Shown here one piece after another: positions 1 to 10,800 of a stretch of 64,000 bases of DNA. The notes beneath the pieces are model-generated. The model saw only the letters and a program-made list of their open reading frames with translations. It made no database searches and had not been told where the DNA came from. The translations under genes and the position numbers were made by a program. The first letter of the stretch is position 1. Every line of letters begins with the position of its first letter. Location of the stretch: assembly GCA_025618425.1 (NCBI GenBank), contig CM046850.1, positions 24,520,705 to 24,584,704 of the forward strand, in the 5' to 3' direction. This DNA is from Heliocidaris tuberculata (lineage: Eukaryota > Echinodermata > Echinoidea > Camarodonta > Echinometridae).

Positions 1-279
1 GAACAACAAAAGGCAGTGTCTGTTACCAAAATGGGGACCCTGAAGTTTAAAGAACAGAGATATGCCCCATATGCAGGCAACATGATCAGGCCAGTCTATC
101 CTGGGAGAGGCCGGGGAAATCAGAACTCTCCTTCGGTGCCCTCTTTTTTAGGCAACACGCAGAACAGAGGGCGTGGATTCTACCCGAGGGGCAGAGGAAG
201 AGGAATGACGTACATGAGAGGTCAGAAGAAACAAAGAGGTTTCAAGGCACCAGCCACCCAATCCAGGCCCCTCTACTAG
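1..279 (+). CDS. DIRS Gag-like protein, C-terminal part (5' partial)
   Basis: The frame is open from the window edge to a TAG at 277-279, so the true start is to the left. The visible residues are basic and rich in RG, GRGRG and RGRGRG clusters (about 120-240), typical of nucleic-acid-binding Gag tails in DIRS and related elements. There is no zinc knuckle in the visible part. The polymerase frame (frame starting at position 3) is already open across this C-terminus, including the stretch 240-308. The two products therefore probably overlap or are joined by frameshifting. I assign Gag by position and composition only. Confidence 0.6.
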   Translation, partial: EQQKAVSVTKMGTLKFKEQRYAPYAGNMIRPVYPGRGRGNQNSPSVPSFLGNTQNRGRGFYPRGRGRGMTYMRGQKKQRGFKAPATQSRPLY

Positions 280-308
280 AATCCGAACTGATTAAGACGG
301 ATGATGAG

Positions 309-2393
309 GTGAGGAATGATTGTTCACTGAGTAGCACTCTGAATTGTAACTTTTTCCAAGGGGGTCAAATACATTTATATTTGAGCCAATGGGAAGAACT
401 AACTTCTGATAGAAATATCTTGAACATTGTCAAAGGATACAAATTGGAATTCATGGGGGTACCACCCCTTCAGAAGTACATACCCCACCCTTACAAACTC
501 ACGCCTATGGAAATAATGGCTGTAGATAAAGAGATACAGGACCTTTTGGACAAAGAGGTAATTGAAAGTTGTGACCACATACCTGGCGAGTTTATTTCCA
601 ACATTTTCACAAGGGAGAAAAAAGACGGAAGATTGAGAATGATTCTCAACTTATCGGAATTGAATAGTCATTTGGATTTTCACCACTTCAAGATGGACAC
701 ATTTGAAACTGCCGTCCAATTGTTAACCAAAGAATGTTTCATGGCATCACTTGACTTAAAGGATGCATACTACTCTATCCCTATAGATCCAAGCTGCAGG
801 AAATTCTTGCGTTTCCAATGGAAAGGAAACTTGTTTCAATTCAGAGCGCTACCTAACGGGCTTACATCAGGGCCCAGGATTTTCACGAAAGTGCTTAAAG
901 TGCCTTTAACTGTGCTTAGGAGCAGGGGGCATGTCATTATTTCCTACATTGATGACACACTTATAATAGCAGAGTCTAAAGATCAAGTAGTGCGTGCAGT
1001 GCATGACACAACAGCTATGCTGACAAATTTGGGGTTTGTTATTCACCCTCAAAAATCCAAATTTGAACCAAGCCAGCAACTCACTTTCTTAGTTTTTGAT
1101 ATAAACTCAGATACAATGACTGTCAAGCCGACAGATGGGAAAGTAGCTGAGATTAAGGAGTTTGCTGGTAAATTGCTCAGAAAAAGCAAAGTTACAATAA
1201 GACAAGTGGCTTGTTTTATCGGGAAAGTTGTAGCAACTCTGCCTGCTTGTGAGCAAGGAAAAATGCACTACAGAGCACTTGAAAGAGATAAAATCTTTAA
1301 CCTGAAAGCACATAAGGGCAATTATGATGCTAATTTGACACTCACAGACACAGCAAAGGAAGAATTGCATTGGTGGGTGGAGAACATTGAGTCAGCAATT
1401 AGACATTTGGGTAGAAGGAAACCAGATGTTGAATTGTGCAATGATACCAGTGGTTCAGGCTGGGGGGGCACGGATGGTAAAGCCCAATGTGGAGGTCGAT
1501 GGAAACATTCAGAGTCCCTCACCAGTGGGAACAATATTAATTACCTAGAGTTACTTGCAGCTTTCTTTGCACTGAAGGCCTTTTGTAAGGGCAAAAGAGG
1601 CATCCATGTTCTCATGAGGCTAGATAATACCACAGCAGTCAGCTACATTAATGAAATGGGCGGTATCAAGTCTGTGGAATGTGATAAACTTGCTTGTGTG
1701 TTATGGCAATGGTGTATAGAAAGGGATATATGGGTCACAGCAGCCCACTTACCTGGTGTAGACAATGTCATTGCAGACAAAAGGTCTAGAATTTTCAGGG
1801 ATGAAACTGAATGGATGTTAAACCCTAAAGTTTTTAAGGAGTTATGTAATTTGATGGGTAATCCAAAGATTGACCTCTTTGCATCCAGGTTAAATACCCA
1901 GCTACCAAACTATGTGTCATGGCAACCAGATCCAGGGGCACTAGCCATTAATGCATTCACATTGGATTGGAGGAGATTTGAGTTTTATGCTTTTCCCCCA
2001 TTCTGTATGATTAATAAGTGTCTCCAGAGAGTTGTGGAGGATAAGGCAGAAGGGATATTGATCGTCCCAAAATGGGCGTCACAATCATGGTTCCCAAGAT
2101 TATTGCAATTATTGATTGATGTGCCTATTGTCTTGCCGCAGAGTGAGCATACATTAATCCAAGCAGAGACGGGGAAAATTCATCCCTTGTGCAACAAACT
2201 GTTTTTGCTTGCTTGCAGATTATCATGGAATCGCTCCAGGCAAGAGGCATTCCGGAATCAGCTCAACCCATCATATTGGCGTCATGGAGACAATCTACCA
2301 GAAAACAGTACATCTCCTACATTAGGCGATGGATTCACTTTTGTCACAGACGATCGACTGATCCGTTGCAGACACATGTCAGTGAGGTTTTAG
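309..2393 (+). CDS. DIRS reverse transcriptase - RNase H - methyltransferase-like polyprotein
   Basis: The 694-codon open frame copies element RNA into DNA. Visible motifs, counted from 309: an RT core with LRMILNLSELN and SLDLKDAYYSIPI, the fingers/palm segment RALPNGLTSGPRIFTK, and the catalytic YIDD at about residues 213-216. The RNase H domain has NDTSGSGWGG (about 378), YLELLAAFFAL (Glu near 415), LDNTTAVSYIN (Asp near 439) and HLPGVDNVIAD, so the acidic residues and the late His/Asp are present. The C-terminal block IDLFASRLNTQLPNYVSW through FYAFPPF resembles the adenine-methyltransferase-like domain reported for DIRS elements (inference). The codon at 309 is GTG and the frame is open upstream through the end of the Gag-like frame, so the true start or frameshift point is not fixed. 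The stop at 2391-2393 lies inside the recombinase gene. Confidence 0.9.
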   Translation: MRNDCSLSSTLNCNFFQGGQIHLYLSQWEELTSDRNILNIVKGYKLEFMGVPPLQKYIPHPYKLTPMEIMAVDKEIQDLLDKEVIESCDHIPGEFISNIFTREKKDGRLRMILNLSELNSHLDFHHFKMDTFETAVQLLTKECFMASLDLKDAYYSIPIDPSCRKFLRFQWKGNLFQFRALPNGLTSGPRIFTKVLKVPLTVLRSRGHVIISYIDDTLIIAESKDQVVRAVHDTTAMLTNLGFVIHPQKSKFEPSQQLTFLVFDINSDTMTVKPTDGKVAEIKEFAGKLLRKSKVTIRQVACFIGKVVATLPACEQGKMHYRALERDKIFNLKAHKGNYDANLTLTDTAKEELHWWVENIESAIRHLGRRKPDVELCNDTSGSGWGGTDGKAQCGGRWKHSESLTSGNNINYLELLAAFFALKAFCKGKRGIHVLMRLDNTTAVSYINEMGGIKSVECDKLACVLWQWCIERDIWVTAAHLPGVDNVIADKRSRIFRDETEWMLNPKVFKELCNLMGNPKIDLFASRLNTQLPNYVSWQPDPGALAINAFTLDWRRFEFYAFPPFCMINKCLQRVVEDKAEGILIVPKWASQSWFPRLLQLLIDVPIVLPQSEHTLIQAETGKIHPLCNKLFLLACRLSWNRSRQEAFRNQLNPSYWRHGDNLPENSTSPTLGDGFTFVTDDRLIRCRHMSVRF

Positions 2394-3190
2394 ATTTCTT
2401 AACAAATCTGATGCAGAGTGGAATTGGATATAGTGCTATAAACACAGCTAAATGTGCTATTGGAAGCTATGCTCTTTTACAAGGAGGGCAATCATTGAAA
2501 GACAACCAAATGGTAGCAAGGTTCATGAGGGGAGTTTTCAATCTGAAACCACCGAGACCTCGGTACTCCGACATTTGGGATGTTGGCAAGGTATTGGACT
2601 ACATTTGCTCCCTTCCTGTAGATGCTGATATTTCACTACAAGATTTAACTCTGAAACTCTGTATGCTGATACTTTTGACATCAGCACAGCGCGTACAGAC
2701 GCTTCACGTCTTGAGAATAGACAATTTAGACTTGCAGGAAGGCAGCGCAAGATTCACTGTAACAGACTTGCTGAAACAGAGTCGTCCAGGAAACTGTGGT
2801 GCGACAATTTGCTTAAATGAGTACCCATTTGACAAGCGACTCTGTGTAATACAGACTATAAAGCTGTATTTGACAAGGACAGGATCGCTTCGTGGAGAAG
2901 AAAAACGCCTCTTCATAAGTTACAAGAGACCTCATTGTGCGGTATCAAAAGACACGATAGCCCGTTGGGCAAAGGAGGTTTTGTCACGTTCAGGAATTGA
3001 CATTACGAAATATAAGCCTCATTCTACAAGAGCAGCTTCAACGTCTGCAGCTGAAGCGAGACATGTGCCCATCTGTGATATTTTGTTAATGGCCGGCTGG
3101 TCATCAGAGAACACATTTCGTACTTACTATAATAAGCCTATAAGGGACACACATGTAGAAAATTTCCAAAGGGCTGTTTTGGAAGCTTGA
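2225..3190 (+). CDS. DIRS tyrosine recombinase (integrase)
   Basis: This 321-residue lambda-integrase-like recombinase inserts the circular DIRS DNA. I chose the ATG at 2225 (MESLQARGIPES); the frame is open from 2189. It overlaps the polymerase frame by about 170 nt, as in other DIRS elements. The N-terminal SAM-like half contains SWRQSTRKQYISYIRRW. Catalytic residues seen: Arg in SAQRVQTLH (about 155), His-x-x-Arg in HSTRAAS (about 266-269), Trp in AGWSSENTF in the usual His/Trp position, and the nucleophilic Tyr in FRTYYNK (301 or 302). No break is seen. Its presence separates this element from LTR and LINE retrotransposons. Confidence 0.92.
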   Translation: MESLQARGIPESAQPIILASWRQSTRKQYISYIRRWIHFCHRRSTDPLQTHVSEVLDFLTNLMQSGIGYSAINTAKCAIGSYALLQGGQSLKDNQMVARFMRGVFNLKPPRPRYSDIWDVGKVLDYICSLPVDADISLQDLTLKLCMLILLTSAQRVQTLHVLRIDNLDLQEGSARFTVTDLLKQSRPGNCGATICLNEYPFDKRLCVIQTIKLYLTRTGSLRGEEKRLFISYKRPHCAVSKDTIARWAKEVLSRSGIDITKYKPHSTRAASTSAAEARHVPICDILLMAGWSSENTFRTYYNKPIRDTHVENFQRAVLEA

Positions 3191-3690
3191 TATTTAAGAC
3201 AAGTAGTCTTTCATCGAGCAAGGATAAAAATCAGGATGTATAAATAGGCCGATCTTTATGCAATTCATGCATGGCTAGGTGAATTTTCATATCTGATTGA
3301 TACACGTCTGTAAAAACCCAATTACAGCATATAGTCCATATTCTGAGACGTATAGCTGATAGGCAAATGTGGCAAAGTTTTTTGTCAAATCTTTATTTTC
3401 ATGCTCTTTTGATATGTTGACAGAAACAGGCTATGTTTTCTGAGTGCCCGTCTTTAATACAGTTGACAATGACAAGTATTTTGTTACAAACTGATCCAGT
3501 TTTCTAGATGAAATGTTCAGTTTTCTAGAAGAAATTGTGTTTTTTCTTCATGACAAATGTCAATTTGTGCAGATGTACATTATAAAATTGTTGACCCTTT
3601 AATATCTGCTTCATAAGTGTATGTTTTCTAGTGAAACCAGAGTGGCTTTCAATATCTCACAGAATCCCGTAACTTGGAGTTACGAGATAA
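3191..3690 (+). other. DIRS untranslated 3' region
   Basis: AT-rich sequence between the recombinase stop and the 84-bp complementary region. No coding frame is seen. A short palindrome, CGTAAC-TTGGA-GTTACG, lies at 3668-3684 just before the internal complementary region. Confidence 0.6.
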
Positions 3691-3774
3691 AATGTATAGA
3701 TTAAACGAGAACTTACCTGAGTTTGAAGTTTGATCTTCATTTTATGAAGTAACGGAGAGTCTAGGGATTATGTG
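3691..3774 (+). repeat. 84-bp inverted repeat, probable DIRS internal complementary region
   Basis: It is the exact reverse complement of 3942-4025 over all 84 positions and begins AATGTATAGATTAAAC. In DIRS elements a region of similar size inside the right terminus pairs with the outer ends of the terminal repeats during circle formation. On the minus strand this arm contains a consensus donor, CAG-GTAAGT. Confidence 0.75.
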
Positions 3775-3941
3775 CCCTACCCTCCCTCCCATTGCTTCAA
3801 GAAATAAATTAAGGCATTTTACAGTATTTTGAATAGACTTCATGGTGAAGGACAAATATATATGTATGTTTAATCATGACATTTTTCACTCTGGCCTCAC
3901 TTGTTTTTCAAAACTGATTCGCGCATGCGTAGCTCGTATCT

Positions 3942-4025
3942 CACATAATCCCTAGACTCTCCGTTACTTCATAAAATGAAGATCAAACTTCAAACTCAGG
4001 TAAGTTCTCGTTTAATCTATACATT
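3942..4025 (-). repeat. 84-bp inverted repeat, probable outer part of the DIRS right terminal repeat
   Basis: Perfect reverse complement of 3691-3774, separated by a 167-nt spacer. It contains a plus-strand consensus donor CAG-GTAAGT at 3997-4005. The arm ends at 4025, which I take as the element boundary. The left terminal repeat is outside the window, so this could not be compared. Confidence 0.72.
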
Positions 4026-4048
4026 ACAGGTAAAAACTGATCACGTAC

Positions 4049-4800
4049 CTCCATACTTATCTCCCCTACTATCCCTTTCTCTGTCTCTGTAATCACCACC
4101 GGAAGATCTTGGCGGTGGTGGTACGTTCTTTAGTGGTGGAGGCTCAATCCTCCTTGGAGACTGGGACTCCCTCTTACGTCGACCTGGGGAGAACGACTTG
4201 TTGGACCTGGTCATTGATGGGGAGCGACCTCTCTTGGAATAATACGGAGAGTCTTTGGACGGTGGTGCCCCGCGCTGGCGAGACGAAGAATACGAGTCTC
4301 TCTCCGGGGTGGGGTTCCTCCTTGGGGGAGGGGGCTTGTCCTTTCTTGGTTCTGGGGACGGGGTGCGGGAGTACAGTGATGGTTGCTTGTGCTTGGAGTG
4401 CGCGGACTGCGAACGCTTCTCTGGCGTCGGACTCCGTCTGCGGGTAGCTTCTTTTCGGGCTTGACGCAAGCGGGGTGTCAGCGGGCGTCCAGGGGACAGC
4501 GATTCCGATGAATCGGAGCGGGTTGGGGTGGACGGAGAGTACCGCCTTGAAGACTTTGGAGACGGGGGCTTGGGTTTTGGCTTTGGGGGTGGGGTATGAC
4601 TACGGGGAGCTTTGACTGGCATCGGATGATGGTGATGGTGGTGGGTTGCAGGTGCCATTTTCTTCTTGGCCAGGCTGGCAGGTGATTTCTTCTTCTTCAC
4701 ATATTCCTCCTCGGAGTCACTTGAACTGCTACTACCGCTGCTGCCACTAGTGCTGCTGTCGCTTCCGCTGCTACTGCTACTACTATCACTTGAGGATACT
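4049..4800 (-). CDS. ZC3H13: ZC3H13-like exon 8 (residues 308-559), Ser/Pro/Arg-rich
   Basis: 752 nt; acceptor TTTCAACAG, donor GTACGT (4048-4043). It begins with a serine tract (SSSDSSSSSSGSDSS), then an acidic EEEY, a six-histidine run near 4630, and many SP, TP, PPP and RS motifs ending SRGDKYGG. Only 23 nt of intron separate the end of this exon from the DIRS terminus at 4025. The next exon is beyond the window. Confidence 0.82.
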
Positions 4801-7800
4801 CTGTTGAAATTATCGAAGAAAGCAGAAAAAATTGAATTATGCTTCTCTATTAAACCTTCTAAGGGCATGGGCAAAAAATCCCACCCAACATGATTTGTTT
4901 AGCAGCTAGTTTATCTTTCTTAAACCAAGAAAAGTAGGCTTTATCCAGCAGGAGATACTCTGTGCCCCATTCTAAAGGTAAAAAAAGGGGGGGGGGGGAA
5001 TACAGCAATAAAATCAACATTCAGCTTCAAACCTGTGACAGTATAAAGTCACTATGACTCCCAGCCAATGAGGCCTTTTCTCCAACTACAAGGCCCCCAT
5101 ACCCAGCTAATTATGCATATTTAAGTTTCAGATACATGTACCTTGATCTTGAATATTTCATGCTTTAATTTCCATATCTGTCTCTATTGTAGCATGTTCA
5201 AAAAATGCAATCAAAAGAACTGAATCACGATCAGTTTACAGAATGTGCAGCAGACTTTCAACTGACCTCTTCTTGGCCCCCTTCTTGGACACCACTGCAC
5301 CTTTCTTCTTCTTCATGTCTTTTCCTTTGAGTTTCTTAGGAGTAGGTGAAGGGCTTGGAGTACGGGGACCCCTCCTAGCCGATGTTGGACTCACCCTCTT
5401 CTTCTTCTTTAGGGGTGGGTATGTTTCTCTTTTGCTGAAATATGAAAAAATGTGAATAATGTATTATGTAAATTTCCATGAATATCAATAGGTAAGAATA
5501 TTTTACACTAAAATTAAATGTTTATTGCACTGTGGCCACATCGACCATTTTCAATTATAAACTTCCATTATCTCTTTACAGAAGAACCAACTGAAGGTTA
5601 TATTTTGAATAGTTTACCAGCATGGAAACCTAAACATAGAGTACAAAATATGTTTTTGTGATTGGTTCTCTCAAGAATTCTGAATCAATAACATACCCTG
5701 GAGATATCTTCTTCTTGCTTTTCTTCTCCGGGGTGGGGGACCTATGAGGAGGGGACCTGGACCGGATCTTACTGGCAGACCTGTCCCTTTTCTTTGTCTT
5801 CTTGGTGGAGTGCTGGGCCTTCTTGCGAACCGGGGACGGGGAGCGCGAAGAAAGCTGGCGGGAATACTCCACACTGCTATCCTCTCCCGTCTGAATAAGC
5901 AAAGAGAGCATACGACAAGAAATAATTATCCATAGGTTGGATTACGCCAAGCAAAAATTAATCGGACATTACAACAGCGACGGAAAACAAGCCACCCATC
6001 GGCCTTTTAGCAGGCAATTATGTGTCAACACGCTATACAAGTCCGGTCAACCCTGTGCCCGGCTTGAAGGAACTGAGAAATACATTCTCAACCAATACTT
6101 TTATCTCAATTGCAGCAAACATAGTTGTTATAAATATGCATTCATACTTCATACAAATAAACTGAATGGAACACTTTACCCAACCCTGTGAAATCAATCC
6201 TTGACAAGGATAAGTCTAAAAAAGCAGTCCACAACAACCTCAGCGAGCAAAGTAAATAGTAAACTTCTCTCTCTCTCTCTCTCTCTCTCTGCATAATGAA
6301 CATCACAGCACACCCTGATATGTTTGTTTGGCCTCTTTGGGGGTGTTGGACAGTAATCAAAAGAAGAACTATCAGAGGCAAATAGATAGCAATTGCCAAT
6401 ACAAATTTCTAATTGGAAATCGTATTAATGTTGTCTCTAGCACATAAAATTTCACAGGGTGGTTCAGATCTATGCCAAAATAGTCGAAGAGGGCTCCACC
6501 ATCAACAGGAAATTTACAGCTTAAAGATGTATGTTGCTCAAACTCTTGTGCCACTTTTCAAATTCACCTACTTTTCAAATTCACCTATGTTCTGGTGACA
6601 TACATTCAAATCCCTAATAATGAAACTTTGCCCTATACAGCCTTGTACTCTGCTAAAGAAAAATTGAAATGTGTCTTGTCAAATGCTCGCAGCTTGCGGA
6701 ACAAACTTTTAGACTTACAAGCTCTAGCCAATAATGATCACAATGATATCATTTGTTTGTTTTTGTTACGTCTCTGAGACATGGTAAGATAACTCAAACG
6801 GAAAGATTCAGAAAACTATCTTACCTGTCCATGATCTATCTGGTCGAGTTGTCTCTGTAGCTCTCTCCTTTGCTCCTCCAGGCCGTACTCATCACTCAGT
6901 GCATCATCATCTACAAAGTTTCAAGATGATGAGGGTGTAAATTGCATCCTCTCATGACTTGGTATTTCAGGTATTATTAAACATTTTCAGTGAAAGTCAA
7001 AGTGGTTGAAATAGACCTGTTTACTAATTTTATGCATACTTCTTGAACAAAAGTATCTCTTGACGACTCAAAAGCTTGACAGAGGCTTGCCCAACATACC
7101 AACAACTAATGTATGCAGAATGGATTCCATCCACAGAGGTGCCATTATGCATATCAGGTGCACTAAATAGTTGGTAGCTAAGGATTATGGCAAGAAACAT
7201 GCATAAATTGAAATACATTAGTAAACAGGTGAAATTATGCAAAATCTTCATATGTGGAACAAGGTACTATACAGATCACTAAGTTCTCCTCTTCCTTGCT
7301 TATTACTTACAACAAAAAATGGTACAGAAACTCAATCAAAATGTGTAGTAGTACTTTTTTACAATTTCTTTTAAAAAAAGGGATTTCAAGACCAAAACTG
7401 TTGATAAACTTAAAGTCTAAGTCGCCATACATGTATGTTACGTATGGCAAAATATCCTCACATATGTGCTAAATTGAAATTACACTAAATGAATACTACA
7501 AGCCTTTCTTGACATTTTGAGAGTCCTTCTGTATCAAAGTCTTTGTGAAAGAATACCAAAATCTGTTCTTAATATTCTGTGAGACCTCTTTTTGAAAGTG
7601 TCACGAAATCAATATTGAAAAAGCATCCTTTATATTTCGTGATTCTTGAACTAGATGCTCTTTTTTTTTAAACACTGCGAAGCCTCCAGAGTAATCCTAA
7701 AAGCTGTATCTGAATACTTTGGGTGTCTCCCTTTGATTGAAAGGCAAGTATTGACCTGTTTGTGGATTATCATAACTCTTCCACTCATCAGTATCACCAT

Positions 7801-10800
7801 GGTTACTGTCAGGTGAGCGTCTTCCACCCTTCACCACCAGCGAGCTGGGTTCCCGACTTTTCTTCTTTCTCTCCGAGCCCTCGTGGTCTTTGTGGCTGCC
7901 TCGATGTTTGGAGCGTTCACGCTACAGAGAAACAGTGAGGGAGACATATGAAAATAATCATACATTTGACTTACTTATTGTTATCAGGAATACTTGTAAC
8001 AGGGCATTTTGGGGGGGGGGGGTGGGGGAGCAGGGTTAACATTTTTGAGATCTGCGGAGCGTTTCATCAAGCAATTTTTCAGTTATTTTTACTGATGACT
8101 GTTATAAGCTACTGAAATCCTTGCATCTGAATGGCTGAGAGCATATTTGTCAGTAAAAATCAGTGACAAGACACTTGATGAAACACTCCCCTGGCTAGAA
8201 GATTAGATGATTGGAAAATGTGCATTGATTGAACACTTCTACCAGTGATAATAAAATCTAAACTACATGTATCTGTAATTTTTGATAGCATGACTACTGT
8301 CATCGACCAATGTAAATGGATCGAGCAACACGCAGTGACCATTATGTGATTTGAATGCCCTTATATTGGGAATATGATAAAAAAATAGCTGAAGTGCTAG
8401 GGCCGAGCATTCATGCCACATCTGTGTGCATTCCCATACACCCATTTCTGTGTGCAGTGCAGGTGCTTTTGAGCGAGTTTGGGTTGATTTCTTATCATTT
8501 CTATGATACACCAATCCTTATCGAGACATGATCAATCTTTCCCAATTACATCCAGACACTTTCTTGCACAATGTAATCGCATGACCAGGGCCCTGTCTCA
8601 TAAAACTTGTCATCAATGACAAGTTGCAATATCTGTTATAAGCTACTAAAATCCTTGCATCTGATTGGCTGAGAGCAATTTGTCGGTAAATATCACCGAC
8701 AAGACACTTGATGAAACGCCCCCCAAGGGCCCTGTTTCATAAAACTTGTCATCAAAGACAAGTTGCAATAACTGTTATAAGCTACTGAAATCCTTGCAAC
8801 TGATTGGCTGAGAGCAAATTTGTTGATAAAAATAACTGACAAAACACTTGATGAAACACTCCCCAGAACTCAACTTCATCTTTGACCCTTTGACTACTGA
8901 ATTCTGTTATTCTCTCAGGCTTCATACAGAAACCACCCGGTTCCCGTAGGCAATAGATTAAGAAAACAGACCTTTCCACTAGGAGATGGGGTCCGATGTC
9001 CTCGGCTCCGATCACGACTTCCATCCCGATCTCGTTCTTTCTCAGCTCGCTTGCTCTGTACTCGGTGCCTCAAATCCATAGAGTCTGATCTGTAATGGGT
9101 ATTGGAGATTAATATCAAAAAGTTATGTTGTGATGTCAAAAATTTACGTTTTTACTGGTGGAGGTAAAATAAATACATGTATGTAAGGATTCCTTTTATC
9201 TAAAGTCTCATAATCTTGGGTTCTCATTGGAGAATTTGACATGATGTTTACCCAATAAACCCAAATACCCATTCTTTCTTGTTATTCATTCCCTTGTTAT
9301 ATTTGTATTTTCTTTATGCCGTAAAACACTTTGAACACTTAATCAATATGGATAATGGCTCTATAGAAATCTATGTATTATTATTATTATTATTATTATT
9401 ATTACTAATAATAACAGGTGTTGTCAATCACCCAGAGTGGACTAGTTTTATGACCAACATGTCTGATGTAATGCTCTGCATTTTCCACCCATCGCCCCAT
9501 ATGGTAAAGTCATTATGATACATTTCCCTCACACGAAGACTCTCTGAGAGACCAGGGGATGTTTCATAAAGCTATTCGTAAAGTTACACATGACTTTACA
9601 AATGACTTAAATATGACAAGCCAAATGGGATACTCAATCATTTTTCACTGCATCAACTAAAGTTGAACTGTGCAGATGTAGATTAACATTCTTATTATAA
9701 CAAACATTCTTAAGGCAAAGTATATTTTTTTGTCATAATTTAATTGAGGTTATTAGAAATACAGTCACACTTTGATAAAACATCAGGAAAAACTTTGGGC
9801 ATCCTATCTGACACTTCATATTAAATCTCTCTTACCTAATTTGTACTTATACCTACACACATTTAAGTAAAATGTATTAGCTCAATAAGTTGCATGTACG
9901 GGCCATATTATTCCCCCCCCCCCCCAACACACACACAAACAGTGTAGGCACTCTGTCTGTACCTTGCTTCGTTCACGTCATGTTTATTTGTAAGACTATT
10001 ATCTATGTTAAGAATAATGTTTAATTATGTTCGTAATTTAATTTTTTTTTTTTTGTTTCAACAAACAATATTTTAGACCTATATGTACTGTTTATTTTTA
10101 ATTACCAATCATGTAAATTATTTCTCCTTCGAGTACATTTTCTGTGATGTTTGTTTATTCATTGTAAATTGTGCACAATTCAACGATTGTTGCGATGCAT
10201 GATCTTTAAAAAAAAAAAAATACCATTATGAATGAATATTCAAGTCGTTCGTACAGTCATGCATAACTTTACGAATAGCTTTATGAAACACCCCCCAGGG
10301 GATATTTCTTTGCTGGACAGCATGGTTTGCTGTGTTCCAGACTTTGTACACCCATTAATATTTCCAGTGCTTTCCACCAAGTCTGGTGTCAGCAAATTAT
10401 AACCTACTGCACATGGAAACTGCCTGCCATATGCTTTTAGTATCTTATACTATTTCTTCAAATTACAATAACTAGAGTTAATTCTTCCGATGATAATTAC
10501 TTCCTACGTGTAGTTTTAGATACATACTGTGCATATGTTTCAGTGAATTATGAAAGTTTCAGCTACTTTTTTGAGTTTTTTTAAATCTTCTGCTGAGAGC
10601 CAGAAGTGTTACATGTAACCCTATGTGAATAAGCCAGTTCATAATTGCCATTTGCGCATGTGCATACAAAGGTCATTTGTACCGAGTACAATTGACCTTT
10701 ACATGCTTTCATAGTGTGCGCACCATGATGCACGCTTCAGTATGATTTTTCATGTTAAACAAGTTGTGCGTCCACCAAAACAGATGCGAGTGTGCGTACA

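Larger units (their letters stand above)
1..4025 (+). mobile_element. DIRS-type (tyrosine recombinase) retrotransposon, right part
   Basis: The left end lies outside the window. In order on the plus strand: the end of an arginine/glycine-rich Gag-like frame, a reverse transcriptase-RNase H frame, an overlapping tyrosine recombinase frame, about 500 nt without a gene, then two perfect inverted 84-bp repeats (3691-3774 and 3942-4025). DIRS elements replicate through a circular DNA and integrate with a tyrosine recombinase instead of a DDE integrase. They carry an internal complementary region that pairs with the outer ends of their inverted terminal repeats. The 84-bp pair fits that region plus the right terminus, which places the end of the element at 4025. 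It lies antisense in an intron of the ZC3H13-like gene. The long frames are unbroken, so a recent and possibly active copy is likely. Confidence 0.9.
7922..8971 (-). other. ZC3H13-like intron 3
   Basis: Dominated by three copies of one foldback MITE (8056-8192, 8588-8723, 8726-8866) and a G tract near 8010-8022. The remaining stretch 8193-8587 shows nothing recognisable. Confidence 0.6.

Noticed and set aside
4109..4464. Plus-strand frames opposite the ZC3H13-like exon 8
   Set aside because: They are antisense shadows of the Ser/Pro-rich exon, which has correct splice sites and phases on the minus strand.
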